Shown one piece after another: positions 1 to 8,771 of a stretch of 64,000 bases of DNA. The DNA is taken from positions 2,902,259-2,966,258 of the forward strand of contig CP019154.1 of the NCBI GenBank assembly GCA_002844335.1. The letters run 5' to 3'. Position 1 is the first letter of the stretch; each line of letters begins with the position of its first letter. The DNA comes from Haloarcula taiwanensis. GTDB taxonomy: Archaea; Halobacteriota; Halobacteria; Halobacteriales; Haloarculaceae. The translations under genes and the position numbers were made by a program. The notes under the pieces are model-generated. The model searched no databases, was not told the origin of the DNA, and saw nothing but the letters and a program-made list of their open reading frames with translations.

Positions 1-670
1 TGGCCAGCGCGAGGTCCTTGCCGGGGGCGGGCGCGACGTGGTGTTCGGAGTTCTCGGCGGTCTCCGAACGGACGGGGTCGACGACGATGATTTCGACGCC
101 GTCCTCGCCGGCGGCCTGTTGAATCCAGCGGAACATCACGGGGTGGGCGACCGCCGGGTTCGCCCCCCAGATGACGTGGCGGTCGGCGTCACTGATGTCG
201 GCGTACGTACAGGGTGGCGCGTCGCTGCCGAAGGCCTGGTAGTAGGCGGTGACGGCGCTTGCCATGCACAGGGTCGTGTTGGCGTCGTAGTTGCGCGTCC
301 CGAAGCCGCCGCGGGCGACCTTCCCCAGCGCGTAGGCGGCCTCGTTGGTCTGTTGGCCGCTGCCCAGTACGGCGACTGAGTCAGGGTCCTGCTGGGAGGC
401 GGCCTGAAGTCCCTCAACCGCGCGAGACAGCGCCACGTCCCACTGAGTCTGGCGGAGTTCCCCACCGCTGCGGACCATCGGCCGTGTGAGCCACTCACCG
501 TCAGGGGCCTTGCTCTCCCGGAGACCGCGCGCACAGGCGAGTCCCTGACTGACCGGGTGGGCGGCGTCGCCGCGGGCGGCGTCAATGCCGTAGCCCTCGT
601 CAGCGCCCTGGTGCATGTGTCCACAGCCAACCGCACACCGCATACACGTCGTTGGCACCCAGTCGCTCAC
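1..670 (-). CDS. nasA: Assimilatory nitrate reductase (molybdopterin oxidoreductase), N-terminal part, runs off window
   Basis: About 223 N-terminal codons of a molybdopterin-dependent oxidoreductase; the rest lies left of base 1. It would reduce nitrate to nitrite in the cytoplasm. The N-terminus reads VPTTCMRCAVGCG and then, about 40 residues on, SQGLACARGL, the four-cysteine [4Fe-4S] domain of NasA-type enzymes. It continues into the bis-MGD domain (AVLGSGQQTNEAAY, NYDANTTLCMASAV, WGANPAVAHPVMFRWI). I chose GTG at 670 because the family match begins there. An in-frame ATG at 715 is also possible, since an AT-rich TATA-like stretch lies at about 746-755. Identification as NasA rather than a formate dehydrogenase paralogue rests on the TTCMRCAVGCGH start and is good but not certain. 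Confidence 0.85.
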   Translation of the reverse strand, partial: MSDWVPTTCMRCAVGCGHMHQGADEGYGIDAARGDAAHPVSQGLACARGLRESKAPDGEWLTRPMVRSGGELRQTQWDVALSRAVEGLQAASQQDPDSVAVLGSGQQTNEAAYALGKVARGGFGTRNYDANTTLCMASAVTAYYQAFGSDAPPCTYADISDADRHVIWGANPAVAHPVMFRWIQQAAGEDGVEIIVVDPVRSETAENSEHHVAPAPGKDLALA

Positions 671-892
671 AGCCACCCACGCGCCATCCAGACGCCTGTT
701 TGTCCATTTTTCCATAATATTGCAGTTGTTTCGGATGTCATTGTCGTATTTGAATAGACGAACACACACTGTATAACAGTGACTCTTTACGAAATACTTA
801 TTTCACCAGTGAGTATGTGACATCCGTCCGCTAGATCGATAGCACCGCCAGGTAACAACAGTTTCTTTCTGACAGCGGCCAAACGCCGAGGT

Positions 893-2230
893 ATGAACCA
901 CGAGCAGTCACGAGCGCTGTACGACCGCGCCCTGTCGGTGCTGTCGGGCGGCGTCAACTCCTCCGTGCGAGCGACGCGGCCCTATCCGTTCTTCGTCGAG
1001 AAAGGGGACGGCGGACACGTCGTCGACGCCGACGGCAACCGCTACATCGACTTCGTCATGGGCTATGGCCCGCTCCTGCTGGGCCACAGCCTGCCCGACC
1101 AGGTGCAGTCGGCCATCCAGCAACACGCCGCCGAGGGGCCGATGTACGGCGCGCCCACCGAGGTCGAGGTCGAACTGGCCGAGTTCGTCACCCGGCACGT
1201 CCCCAGCGTCGAGATGCTGCGGTTCGTCAACAGCGGGACCGAGGCGACGGTCTCGGCGGTCCGACTGGCTCGTGGCTACACCGGACGCGACAAAATCGTC
1301 GTGATGCAGAGCGGCTACCACGGCGCACAGGAGTCCACGCTGGTCGAGGGCGAGGGCGACCACACCGCCCCCTCCAGCCCCGGTATCCCCGAGAGTTTCG
1401 CCGAGCACACGCTGACCGTGCCGTTCAACGACGAGGCGGCCGTCCGCGAGGTGTTCGAGGAACACGGCGACGACATCGCCGCGGTGCTGACCGAACCCAT
1501 CCTCGGGAACTACGGTATCGTCCACCCGGTCGAGGGCTACCACGAGACCCTCCGGGACCTGTGTGACGCCCACGGCTCGCTGCTGATCTTCGACGAGGTC
1601 ATCACCGGCTTCCGCGTCGGCGGCCTCCAGTGTGCCCAGGGCGCGTTCGGCATCGACCCCGACATCACGACGTTCGGGAAGATCGTCGGCGGCGGCTTCC
1701 CGGTCGGGGCAATCGGCGGCAAAAGCGAGATCATCGAGCAGTTCACCCCTGCCGGCGACGTGTTCCAGTCGGGCACGTTCTCCGGCCACCCCGTGACGAT
1801 GGCCGCCGGGCTGGAGACGCTTCGGTATGCGGCTGAACACGATGTATACGACCACGTCAACGCGCTGGGCGAGCGCCTCCGGGCGGGCCTGCAGGACATC
1901 CTCGAAGACCAGGCCCCCGAGTACACCGTCGTGGGCCGGGACTCGATGTTCAAGGTCATCTTCACCCGGGACGGGCCGGACACCTTCGAGGGGCACTGCG
2001 AGGCCGGCTGCCAACAGCGGGAGTCCTGCCCTCGCTTCGACTACTGCCCGAAGACCGGGGGCGAGGTGACACAGGCCGAGACCGAGCGGTGGGAGCGGCT
2101 GTTCTGGCCCGCGATGAAAGACCGGGGCGTGTTCCTCACGGCGAACCAGTTCGAGTCACAGTTCATCTGTGATGCCCACACAGGTGAAGACATAGAGAAT
2201 GCGCTCGAAGCATACAAAGAGGCGATATGA
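893..2230 (+). CDS. hemL: Glutamate-1-semialdehyde 2,1-aminomutase
   Basis: 445-residue class III PLP aminotransferase fold enzyme converting glutamate-1-semialdehyde to 5-aminolevulinate, the first tetrapyrrole precursor. The N-terminus ([11 protein letters not shown]), the cofactor region ([16 protein letters not shown]), [10 protein letters not shown] and the PLP lysine K263 in [18 protein letters not shown] are all typical of HemL. Length is usual for the family. One departure is a cysteine-rich segment near the C-terminus, C369-x3-C373-x5-C379-x5-C385, where bacterial HemL has a Cys-poor loop; it could bind a metal or form part of a lineage-specific loop. The next gene starts 1 nt after the stop, so the two are probably co-transcribed. 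Confidence 0.96.
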   Translation: MNHEQSRALYDRALSVLSGGVNSSVRATRPYPFFVEKGDGGHVVDADGNRYIDFVMGYGPLLLGHSLPDQVQSAIQQHAAEGPMYGAPTEVEVELAEFVTRHVPSVEMLRFVNSGTEATVSAVRLARGYTGRDKIVVMQSGYHGAQESTLVEGEGDHTAPSSPGIPESFAEHTLTVPFNDEAAVREVFEEHGDDIAAVLTEPILGNYGIVHPVEGYHETLRDLCDAHGSLLIFDEVITGFRVGGLQCAQGAFGIDPDITTFGKIVGGGFPVGAIGGKSEIIEQFTPAGDVFQSGTFSGHPVTMAAGLETLRYAAEHDVYDHVNALGERLRAGLQDILEDQAPEYTVVGRDSMFKVIFTRDGPDTFEGHCEAGCQQRESCPRFDYCPKTGGEVTQAETERWERLFWPAMKDRGVFLTANQFESQFICDAHTGEDIENALEAYKEAI

Positions 2231-2231
2231 G

Positions 2232-3032
2232 GTGAGCGACGACGACATCGCACTCTCCGAGAAGCGGATGTACGGGGAGAAGCGCCCGGAGACCCACGCG
2301 TACGTCGCGTCGGGACTGGGCGTCACCCGCGTCGAGACCGCCGGCGGCCAGATAGGCCGGTTCAGCCTGAGCGAGCGCTGTACCGCTCGCGACGTGGCCG
2401 GCGCGAGCGGCGAGGTCGCGGTCGCCACCGACGACGGCGTGCTCGTGTCGACCGACGACGGCTTCGTCCCGACCGGGTTCGGGCCGGCCACTGCCGTCGG
2501 CTACGACGAGACCGGCCTGCTCGCGGCCGGCGACGGCCGCGTCGCCCGCTACGCCGACGGCGAGTGGACCGACCTCGGGGCCGTCGACGGCGTCCGCGCC
2601 ATCGACGGCGACCTGCTGGCCGCGGCCGACGGCGTCTACGCCCTGCCGTCGCTGGACCGGCTGGGACTGGCCGACGCGACCGACGTGGCCGGCGACTACG
2701 CCGCGACCGAGAGCGGGCTCTACCGCCGAGACGGCGGCGCGTGGACCGAGGTCCGGTCTGGGAGCCACCGGGCCGTCGCCGCCGACGGCGAGCGCGTCCA
2801 CGCCGCCGCGGCGGACGGGCTGTACGAACTGACCGACGGGGGCTGGGAGCCGTGTGCCCTCCCCGTCGACGAGCGCGTGGTCGACGTGGTTCACGGCGAC
2901 GACACCTACGCCATCACCGAGAACGGGACCTTCCTCGTGGCGACCGTAGCCGAGGCTACGGCCGACGGTCAGGGCGGCTGGCGACAGCGCTCGCTGGGCG
3001 TCCCTGACGTCGTCGGCGTCGCCGTGGTCTGA
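2232..3032 (+). CDS. HVO_0234-like beta-propeller protein of unknown function
   Basis: 266-residue acidic protein beginning one base after the hemL stop. The GTG at 2232 gives VSDDDIALSEKRMYGEKRP; a longer in-frame start at 2199 would overlap hemL and is less likely. The body is a string of short repeats with 'DGxxA' and 'T.DGV.V..DDG' turns (VATDDGVLVSTDDGF, ATESGLYRRDGGAWTE, AAADGLYELTDGGWE), which suggests beta-propeller blades. It resembles a family conserved beside hemL-type genes in haloarchaea. No catalytic motif is visible, and there is no signal peptide. Function is unknown; the tight coupling to hemL is the only hint of a role. Confidence 0.8.
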   Translation: MSDDDIALSEKRMYGEKRPETHAYVASGLGVTRVETAGGQIGRFSLSERCTARDVAGASGEVAVATDDGVLVSTDDGFVPTGFGPATAVGYDETGLLAAGDGRVARYADGEWTDLGAVDGVRAIDGDLLAAADGVYALPSLDRLGLADATDVAGDYAATESGLYRRDGGAWTEVRSGSHRAVAADGERVHAAAADGLYELTDGGWEPCALPVDERVVDVVHGDDTYAITENGTFLVATVAEATADGQGGWRQRSLGVPDVVGVAVV

Positions 3033-3127
3033 CCCCGACAGCACTAATCGGCCGCGTGCCTGTCTGACGCGCCACACCCGCTTACAGAACCGAAACAGGG
3101 TTTAGCCCGGGCAGCCACCCACCGCAC

Positions 3128-3982
3128 ATGATTATCCCCGGAGCTGACACGCAGGCGTTCGCGGCGACTCTCGCCGAGGCGACCGGCGAGCGGCTGGGAC
3201 GGGTCGAGTACGAGCGGTTCCCCGACGGCGAGCACGTCGTCCGCGTGCCCGAGGCGGTCTCAGGCGAGCGGGCCGTCGTCGTCGCCTCGACCGTCGACAG
3301 CGACGCCCACGTACAGGTGCTCCAGTTGCAGGACGCGGCCCGCGAGAGCGGGGCCAGCGAGGTCGTCACCGTCCTCCCCTACATGGGCTACGCCCGGCAA
3401 GACGAGGCGTTCAAGCCCGGCGAGCCGGTTTCCTCGCGGGCGATGGCGAGCGCAATCTCGACCGGAACCGACCGCGTGGTGACGGTGAATCCCCACGAGC
3501 CGGCCATCTGTGACTTCTTCGATGTGCCGGCAGCCCACGTCGACGCCGCGAGCGTCCTCGCTGACCCGCTGCCGGACGCCCTCGACGACCCGCTCTTTCT
3601 CTCGCCCGACGAGGGCGCGATCGGCCTCGCCAGAACGGTCCGGGACGCCTACGGCAAGGGCGAGACCGACTTCTTCGAGAAGGACCGCGACTACGACACC
3701 GGCGACATCGAAATCCGACCGAGCGACGCGCCAGTCGAGGGCCGGGACGTGGTGCTTGTCGACGACATCATCGCCACCGGGTCGACGATGAGCGAGTCCG
3801 TCGGGGTCCTCGACGAGCGGAACGCCCGGCGGGTGTTCGTCACCTGCGTCCACCCAATGCTGGCGAGCAACGCCCTGACGAAACTCAACAGCGCCGGCGT
3901 CGAGGCCGTCTACGGGACGGACACGCTCGAACGCGCCGTCAGTGAGGTCAGCGCCGCCCCGGTCGTCGCAGACCAGTTGTAG
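3128..3982 (+). CDS. prs: Ribose-phosphate diphosphokinase (PRPP synthetase)
   Basis: 284-residue archaeal-type PRPP synthetase making phosphoribosyl pyrophosphate from ribose 5-phosphate and ATP for nucleotide and histidine synthesis. Visible motifs are FPDGEHVVRVPE near residue 35, the flexible-loop region PYMGYARQDEAFKPGEP, and the PRPP-binding loop VVLVDDIIATGSTM near residue 210. The length matches the short archaeal class rather than the roughly 315-residue bacterial enzyme. It stands alone, followed convergently by ileS. Confidence 0.96.
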   Translation: MIIPGADTQAFAATLAEATGERLGRVEYERFPDGEHVVRVPEAVSGERAVVVASTVDSDAHVQVLQLQDAARESGASEVVTVLPYMGYARQDEAFKPGEPVSSRAMASAISTGTDRVVTVNPHEPAICDFFDVPAAHVDAASVLADPLPDALDDPLFLSPDEGAIGLARTVRDAYGKGETDFFEKDRDYDTGDIEIRPSDAPVEGRDVVLVDDIIATGSTMSESVGVLDERNARRVFVTCVHPMLASNALTKLNSAGVEAVYGTDTLERAVSEVSAAPVVADQL

Positions 3983-4096
3983 TCACACTCTGTTTTAGGG
4001 GTGCATTACCCCGATGCTTCAGCAGCCAGTATGGCTCGCGACTGTTCTTACTCGCCGCGCGCCTGCGTCGAGCCTGCCCACTGGTCGCGTGCTGTT

Positions 4097-7000
4097 CTAA
4101 TCAGACGCTTCGGCAGCCGCGACCGGAGCAATCGCGATCTCCATCTCTACGCCCTCAACCGGCCAGGTCTTTCGGTGGCCATCTTCGACGCCGTCTAACT
4201 CATCGGCACGAACCTCGTTTTTGATGAAGTCTTCATGTCTCCGAACCAGTTCGGAGACCCTCTCATCGTCTATGCTGAGGTCCACGACGATGCGCGCCTC
4301 GATGTCCAGTTCGAGGTCTTTGCGCATCTCCTGAACCCGGCGGATGACCTCGCGGGCGTAACCCTCGCTCTCGATGTCCTCGGTGAGCGCGGTGTCGACG
4401 TAGACCACGCCGCCGCCGTCGAGGGCGGCGAACTCCGTGCCGGTGACGCCGTCGGGCGTCTCGCGGCGGAACTCGACCATCGCCTCGGTGAGGTCGATGT
4501 CCTCGTCGAGCGTTTCCGAGACTGTGCCTTCGAGGGTATCGAGGGACTGCTCGGTGACGCGGGCCTCGTTGAGCGCGTTCATCACGCGGCCGGCGTCGTC
4601 GCCGAAGGCCGGGCCGAGTTCGCTCATGTCGGCCTCTGCGGAGTACTGGAGTTCGCCCCACTCGTCGTCAGCGCCGACGACTTCGACGGCGCGGGCGTTG
4701 AGTCGGTCGGCGATGATGGCCTCCTGCGCGCGAACGGCGTCGGCCACGTCGTCGCTGTCGGCGTCGACGACGACGCGCGTGACGGGCCAGCGGAGTTTGC
4801 GCTCGGCCTGCTGGCGGGCGTTCGACCCCGCCTCCTCGACCTCGCGGACGACCTCGATTTCGCGTTCGAGGGCGGGGTCGCGCAGGTCCTCGTCGGCCTC
4901 GGGCCAGTCGCACATGTGGACCGTCGGGTGGCCCGATTCCCCGGTGAGCGCCTCGTATATCTCCTCGGCGACGAAGGGGGTAAACGGCGCGAACAGGGCC
5001 GCGACCTCCTCCAGCACGCGATAGAGCGTGGCGTAGGCGGCCTGCTTGGAGTCGCTGTCTTCCTCCTCCCACATCCGCTCGCGGACGACCTGAATGTAGA
5101 ACCGGGAGACGTCCTCGACGACGAACTCCAGCAGTTCGTCGACCGCCTTGTCGTTCTCGAAGTCGTCCATCGACTCGGTCATCGCCGCCTCGACGCTCTG
5201 CAGACGGGAGAGGACCCACTCATCGACGAGTTCGAGGTCGTCGCGCACGTCCTCGACGGTAGTCTCTTCGGGGCCGAAGTCGTCAGCCCGCATGTACGGC
5301 AGCGGGAAGCGGGCGACGTTCCAGAGGATGTTGAGCCGGCGCTGCATCTCGGCGGTCTCCTCCCACGAGAAGTTCATGTCCTCGCCCTGGGCGGTCACCG
5401 ACAGCAGGAACAGCCGCATTGGGTCGCGGCCGTGCTTGTCGATGACCTCGTGGGGGTCGACCAAGATGCCCTTCGACTTGGACATCCCGCGGCCGTCGGG
5501 CATGTTGGCGTAGCCGTGCATCAACACCTGCTTGTACGGGATTTCGCCCGTCGCGGCGGTACTCATACCCAGCTGGGACCAGAACCACCCGCGGGTCTGG
5601 TCGTGGGCCTCCATGATGAGGTCGGCGGGCCACAGTTCCTCGAAGTCCTCGGTCCGCTCGGGGTAGTCGACGGTCCCCCACGTCGCGACCGAGGAGTCGA
5701 GCCACACGTCGAACACGTCGCCGACGCGGGTGTAGGTCGTGCCGTCCTCGGTGATGGTGAGGTCGTCGACGGTGCCCTTGTGGAGGTCCACGCTTTCGGG
5801 GTCGATGTCTTGGTCGACGCGCTCGGCGAGTTCCTCGCGGTCGCCGACGACGATTGCGTCGTCCATGTCACCGGACCAGTCCTCAGGCAACCAGATGGGG
5901 ATGGGGATGCCCCAGTAGCGCTGACGCGAGACGTTCCAGTCGGGCGCGTCCTCGACGAAGTCCCGGAAGCGGTTGTCGCGGGCCCACTGGGGGTACCACT
6001 CGCTGTCCTCGATGTTTTCGAGCAGTTCCTCTTTGATGTCGGTCACCGTGATGAACCACTGGTCGGTGACGATGCGGACGATGTCGGTGTCACAGCGCCA
6101 GCACTGCCCCTCGCGGACGGTGTGGCCCTCCTCGCTGGAGAGCAGGCGGCCGTTGTCGTCGAGGTCGTCGATGACATCGTCGTTGGCGTCGCGGACGAAG
6201 GTCCCGGCGTACTTGCCCGCGTCCTCGGTGTAGACGCCGTCGGAGCCGACCGGACAGAAGATTTCCAGACCGAGTTCCTGCCCGCGCTCGAAGTCCTCCT
6301 CACCGTGGCCGGGCGCGGAGTGGACCAGTCCCGTGCGGTCGGCCTCGACGTAGTCGGCGGTGTACACCTGCCCGGAGCCCTCGCCCTGGGCGTGGTCCGG
6401 CACTTCCTCGGCCAGTGGGTGGTCGTACTCCCAGCCGATCATCTCCTCGCCGGTGAGGTCCTCGACGACCTCGTAGTCGTCGTAGCGGCCGGCCTTCAGC
6501 ACGCCCTCGACGCAGGCCTCGGCGACGTAGAGACGCTCCGTCTCCCCGTCTTTCGTGGCGTCGACGCCCACGTAGTCGAGGTCGCCGTCCACGGCGACGA
6601 AGGTGTTGGCGACGATGGTCCACGGGGTCGTCGTCCAGATGACCAGACTGCCCTCGCGGTCCGCGAGGTCGAACTTCACGTAGATGGAGGGCTTGCCCAC
6701 GTCGTGGTACTCGACCTCGTTGTTGGCGATGCCGGTCTCACAGCGGGGGCACTGATTGATGGAGCGCTGGCCCTGCTCGACGAGGCCGCGCTCGTGGGCC
6801 TGCTGGAAGCCCCACCACGCGGCCTCCATGTACTCGGGGTTGACCGTCTTGTAGGGGTCGTCCCAGTCCATCCAGACGCCGAAGTCCTGGAAGTCCGACT
6901 GGAGGCCCTCCAGTTGCTCCTCGGCGAAGTCCTTGCACTCCTCGATGAAGTTCTCCTCGCCGAAGCGCTCGATGTCCTTCTTGTTCTCGAAGTCCAGGCG

Positions 7001-7300
7001 CTCCTCGACTTTGGTCTCGATGGGGAGGCCGTGCATGTCGTAGCCCGGCCGGTCGGTGACGTCGTAGCCCTGCATCCGCAGGTAGCGGATGTAACAGTCC
7101 TTCAGGGTCTTGTTCCACGTCGTCCCCATGTGGGCCGCGCCGGAAGTGTAGGGCGGCCCGTCGACGAAGAAGTAGTCCTCGCCGTCGGCCCGGTGGGCCT
7201 TCGTCTGCTCGTAGGCGTCGACGTCGTCCCAGTAGGAGAAGACCCCCTCCTCGACGTCCTCGGGGTCGTACTGGTCGTCGACAGCGGCGAAACGTTCCAT
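4097..7300 (-). CDS. ileS: Isoleucine--tRNA ligase
   Basis: 1067-residue class Ia synthetase charging tRNA-Ile. It has the HIGH-type motif HMGT at residues 57-60 (context GPPYTSGAAHMGT), the KMSKS-type loop GRGMSKSKG, cysteine pairs CPRCETG and CWRCD of the editing/insertion region, and a long C-terminal anticodon-binding domain. I placed the start at 7300 (MERFAAVDDQ). A TTTATT box on the minus strand at 7323-7328 sits about 26 nt upstream, as expected for a leaderless haloarchaeal transcript, and the longer ATG at 7324 would lie inside that box. Confidence 0.97.
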   Translation of the reverse strand: MERFAAVDDQYDPEDVEEGVFSYWDDVDAYEQTKAHRADGEDYFFVDGPPYTSGAAHMGTTWNKTLKDCYIRYLRMQGYDVTDRPGYDMHGLPIETKVEERLDFENKKDIERFGEENFIEECKDFAEEQLEGLQSDFQDFGVWMDWDDPYKTVNPEYMEAAWWGFQQAHERGLVEQGQRSINQCPRCETGIANNEVEYHDVGKPSIYVKFDLADREGSLVIWTTTPWTIVANTFVAVDGDLDYVGVDATKDGETERLYVAEACVEGVLKAGRYDDYEVVEDLTGEEMIGWEYDHPLAEEVPDHAQGEGSGQVYTADYVEADRTGLVHSAPGHGEEDFERGQELGLEIFCPVGSDGVYTEDAGKYAGTFVRDANDDVIDDLDDNGRLLSSEEGHTVREGQCWRCDTDIVRIVTDQWFITVTDIKEELLENIEDSEWYPQWARDNRFRDFVEDAPDWNVSRQRYWGIPIPIWLPEDWSGDMDDAIVVGDREELAERVDQDIDPESVDLHKGTVDDLTITEDGTTYTRVGDVFDVWLDSSVATWGTVDYPERTEDFEELWPADLIMEAHDQTRGWFWSQLGMSTAATGEIPYKQVLMHGYANMPDGRGMSKSKGILVDPHEVIDKHGRDPMRLFLLSVTAQGEDMNFSWEETAEMQRRLNILWNVARFPLPYMRADDFGPEETTVEDVRDDLELVDEWVLSRLQSVEAAMTESMDDFENDKAVDELLEFVVEDVSRFYIQVVRERMWEEEDSDSKQAAYATLYRVLEEVAALFAPFTPFVAEEIYEALTGESGHPTVHMCDWPEADEDLRDPALEREIEVVREVEEAGSNARQQAERKLRWPVTRVVVDADSDDVADAVRAQEAIIADRLNARAVEVVGADDEWGELQYSAEADMSELGPAFGDDAGRVMNALNEARVTEQSLDTLEGTVSETLDEDIDLTEAMVEFRRETPDGVTGTEFAALDGGGVVYVDTALTEDIESEGYAREVIRRVQEMRKDLELDIEARIVVDLSIDDERVSELVRRHEDFIKNEVRADELDGVEDGHRKTWPVEGVEMEIAIAPVAAAEASD

Positions 7301-7387
7301 ACCCGTTCCATCCGCCGCCGGCAATAAAGGACAATCGATTGTGTGTGTGCCGTTCAGACCGCGGGGCCGCCGGCCTCGCGGCGCCGG

Positions 7388-7558
7388 TCAGCGCTCGCGC
7401 TGGAGGAGCAACCCGGCGGTCTGGCCGCTGTTTTCCGTTATCGGCGCGACGACTTCCCAGCCGTCGGCACCGAGGTCGTTCAGTTCGTCGACGGGAACGC
7501 TGCTGCCGCCGAACATGCCGGTGTCGACGTCGAGCGTCTTGTACTCGTAGGAGGGCAT
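7388..7558 (-). CDS. Small DUF4177-like protein
   Basis: 56-residue protein starting MPSYEYKTLDVDTG and containing LNDLGADGWEVVAPI, the 'lnelG.eGWEvv' core of the DUF4177 family, followed by a hydrophobic GLLLQRER end. DUF4177 proteins are small cytoplasmic alpha/beta proteins without an assigned function. It is divergent from the uracil-DNA glycosylase at 7643; the 84-nt gap must hold both promoters. The start is the only ATG in the compact form; the longer in-frame reading overlaps the glycosylase and is a shadow. Confidence 0.8.
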   Translation of the reverse strand: MPSYEYKTLDVDTGMFGGSSVPVDELNDLGADGWEVVAPITENSGQTAGLLLQRER

Positions 7559-7642
7559 ACACGCGCTGTGGCGGCCACCAGCGGCAAACGTCTTGTGGTA
7601 GCGACCGCCACCGCTTTGCCGCCGACGGCCCTGGCCTCGCGT

Positions 7643-8266
7643 GTGCCCACGTTCCCCGACGACGAGGCCAGACACGCCCTCGCCGCGGACTGCCAGCGCT
7701 GTCCCGAACTCGCCGCGAGCCGGACCTGCATCTCGTGGGGCAACGGCCCCCTGGACGCCGCTCTCGTGGTCGTCGGCGAAGCCCCGGCCGAGGGCGACCC
7801 GGAGGCCGAACGCTGGCGCGGCGGCAACCTGACGGGGCTGGCCTACACCTCGCGCCGTTCCGGCCGGAAAATCCGGCAGATACTCGCCGACGCCGGCTAC
7901 GGCCGCGACGCCTGCTACTTCACGAACGCGGTGAAGTGCCACCCGCCGGAGAACCGCGACCCCACCGACGCGGAGCTGGCGAACTGCCGGCCGTACCTCG
8001 TCGAGGAGGTCGAGGCAGTGGAGCCGGCGGCGGTCGTGACGACCGGGAGACACGCCACGGAGACGGTGCTGTCCCTCGACGACACGTCCCTCGATGGGTT
8101 CCTCGATAGCGTGCTCGACCCCCGGCGGAGCGAGGCGCTTGGCGTCCCCGTCGTCCCGCTGCTCCACCCCTCGTATCAGGAGGTGTGGCTCTCGCGACTG
8201 GGCTACGACCGCACGGAGTACGTCGACGCCATCGCCGAGACGGTGGCCGGTGTCGCCGACACCTAG
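7643..8266 (+). CDS. udg: Uracil-DNA glycosylase, family 4/5-like (Fe-S)
   Basis: 207-residue protein of the [4Fe-4S] uracil-DNA glycosylase superfamily, which excises uracil from DNA in base excision repair. Cluster cysteines appear as CQRC near the N-terminus, then C in SRTCISWGNG, KCHPPENRD and NCRPYL. The active-site motif 1 is GEAPAEGDPEAERWRGGN and the C-terminal motif 2 is LLHPSYQ. I chose GTG 7643 (VPTFPDDEARHAL); upstream in-frame sequence is Arg/Ala-rich and overlaps the small gene on the other strand. The active-site segment differs from the usual GEAPGxxED of family 4, so the subfamily is uncertain. Confidence 0.88.
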   Translation: MPTFPDDEARHALAADCQRCPELAASRTCISWGNGPLDAALVVVGEAPAEGDPEAERWRGGNLTGLAYTSRRSGRKIRQILADAGYGRDACYFTNAVKCHPPENRDPTDAELANCRPYLVEEVEAVEPAAVVTTGRHATETVLSLDDTSLDGFLDSVLDPRRSEALGVPVVPLLHPSYQEVWLSRLGYDRTEYVDAIAETVAGVADT

Positions 8267-8300
8267 AACCTTCATGTGACCGCCGGACGCAGGGACGACC

Positions 8301-8729
8301 ATGAGCGAGGACTGCATCTTCTGTCAGATTGTCGCCGGCGACATCCCCGGACGCACCGTCTACGAGGACGACACCGTGCTGGCGTTTCTGGACGCAAACC
8401 CCCTCTCGCCGGGTCACACGCTCGTCATCCCGAAGGCCCACCACGAGCGGCTGAACGACACGCCCGCCGACGTAGCGGGTGCGGTCATGTCGACCCTGCA
8501 CGAACTCGTCCCCGCCGTCGAGGCGGCCGTCGACGCCCCCGCCAGTACGGTGGCGTTCAACAACGGCGAGGAAGCCGGTCAGGAGGTCCCCCACGTCCAC
8601 GGCCACATCGTCCCGCGGTTCGAGGATGATGGCGGCCGCCCCATCCACGCGCTGGTCACCGACCGGCCCGACCTCTCCGAGGACGAACTGGACGCCATCG
8701 AGAGCGACATCGTCGCCCAGCGAGACTAA
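8301..8729 (+). CDS. HIT family nucleotide hydrolase/transferase
   Basis: 142-residue histidine-triad protein. The N-terminus CIFCQIVAGDIPGR is the Hint/HinT start and HVHGHIVPR (around residue 100) is the HxHxH catalytic triad. Family members hydrolyse nucleoside phosphoramidates or dinucleoside polyphosphates; the true substrate cannot be told. It starts 35 nt after the glycosylase stop and may share its transcript. A T-run at 8740-8744 follows, which could end its transcript and also looks like the TATA box of the next gene. Confidence 0.94.
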   Translation: MSEDCIFCQIVAGDIPGRTVYEDDTVLAFLDANPLSPGHTLVIPKAHHERLNDTPADVAGAVMSTLHELVPAVEAAVDAPASTVAFNNGEEAGQEVPHVHGHIVPRFEDDGGRPIHALVTDRPDLSEDELDAIESDIVAQRD

Positions 8730-8737
8730 AATTCCGT

Positions 8738-8746
8738 ATCTTTTTA
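8738..8746 (+). promoter_or_regulatory. TATA-like box for the MinD/ParA-like gene, possibly also a T-rich terminator
   Basis: CTTTTTACC lies about 27 nt upstream of the ATG at 8772, the spacing expected of a leaderless haloarchaeal promoter. The same T5 run is 10 nt after the HIT stop codon and could terminate that transcript. Which role applies is inference. Confidence 0.45.
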
Positions 8747-8771
8747 CCGAAAGGTAGTCGAACAGCGACGC

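Noticed and set aside
136..636. 166-codon minus-strand frame at the left edge
   Set aside because: Arg/Pro/Thr-rich shadow; the correct minus frame is the nitrate reductase fragment with clear cysteine motifs.
4001..4198. 65-codon ORF between prs and ileS
   Set aside because: Overlaps the ileS 3' end in antisense and has no promoter or family support.
4235..7327. 1030-codon open frame on the plus strand
   Set aside because: Exactly antisense to ileS; it is kept open by the GC3 bias of the synthetase gene and shows no family motif.
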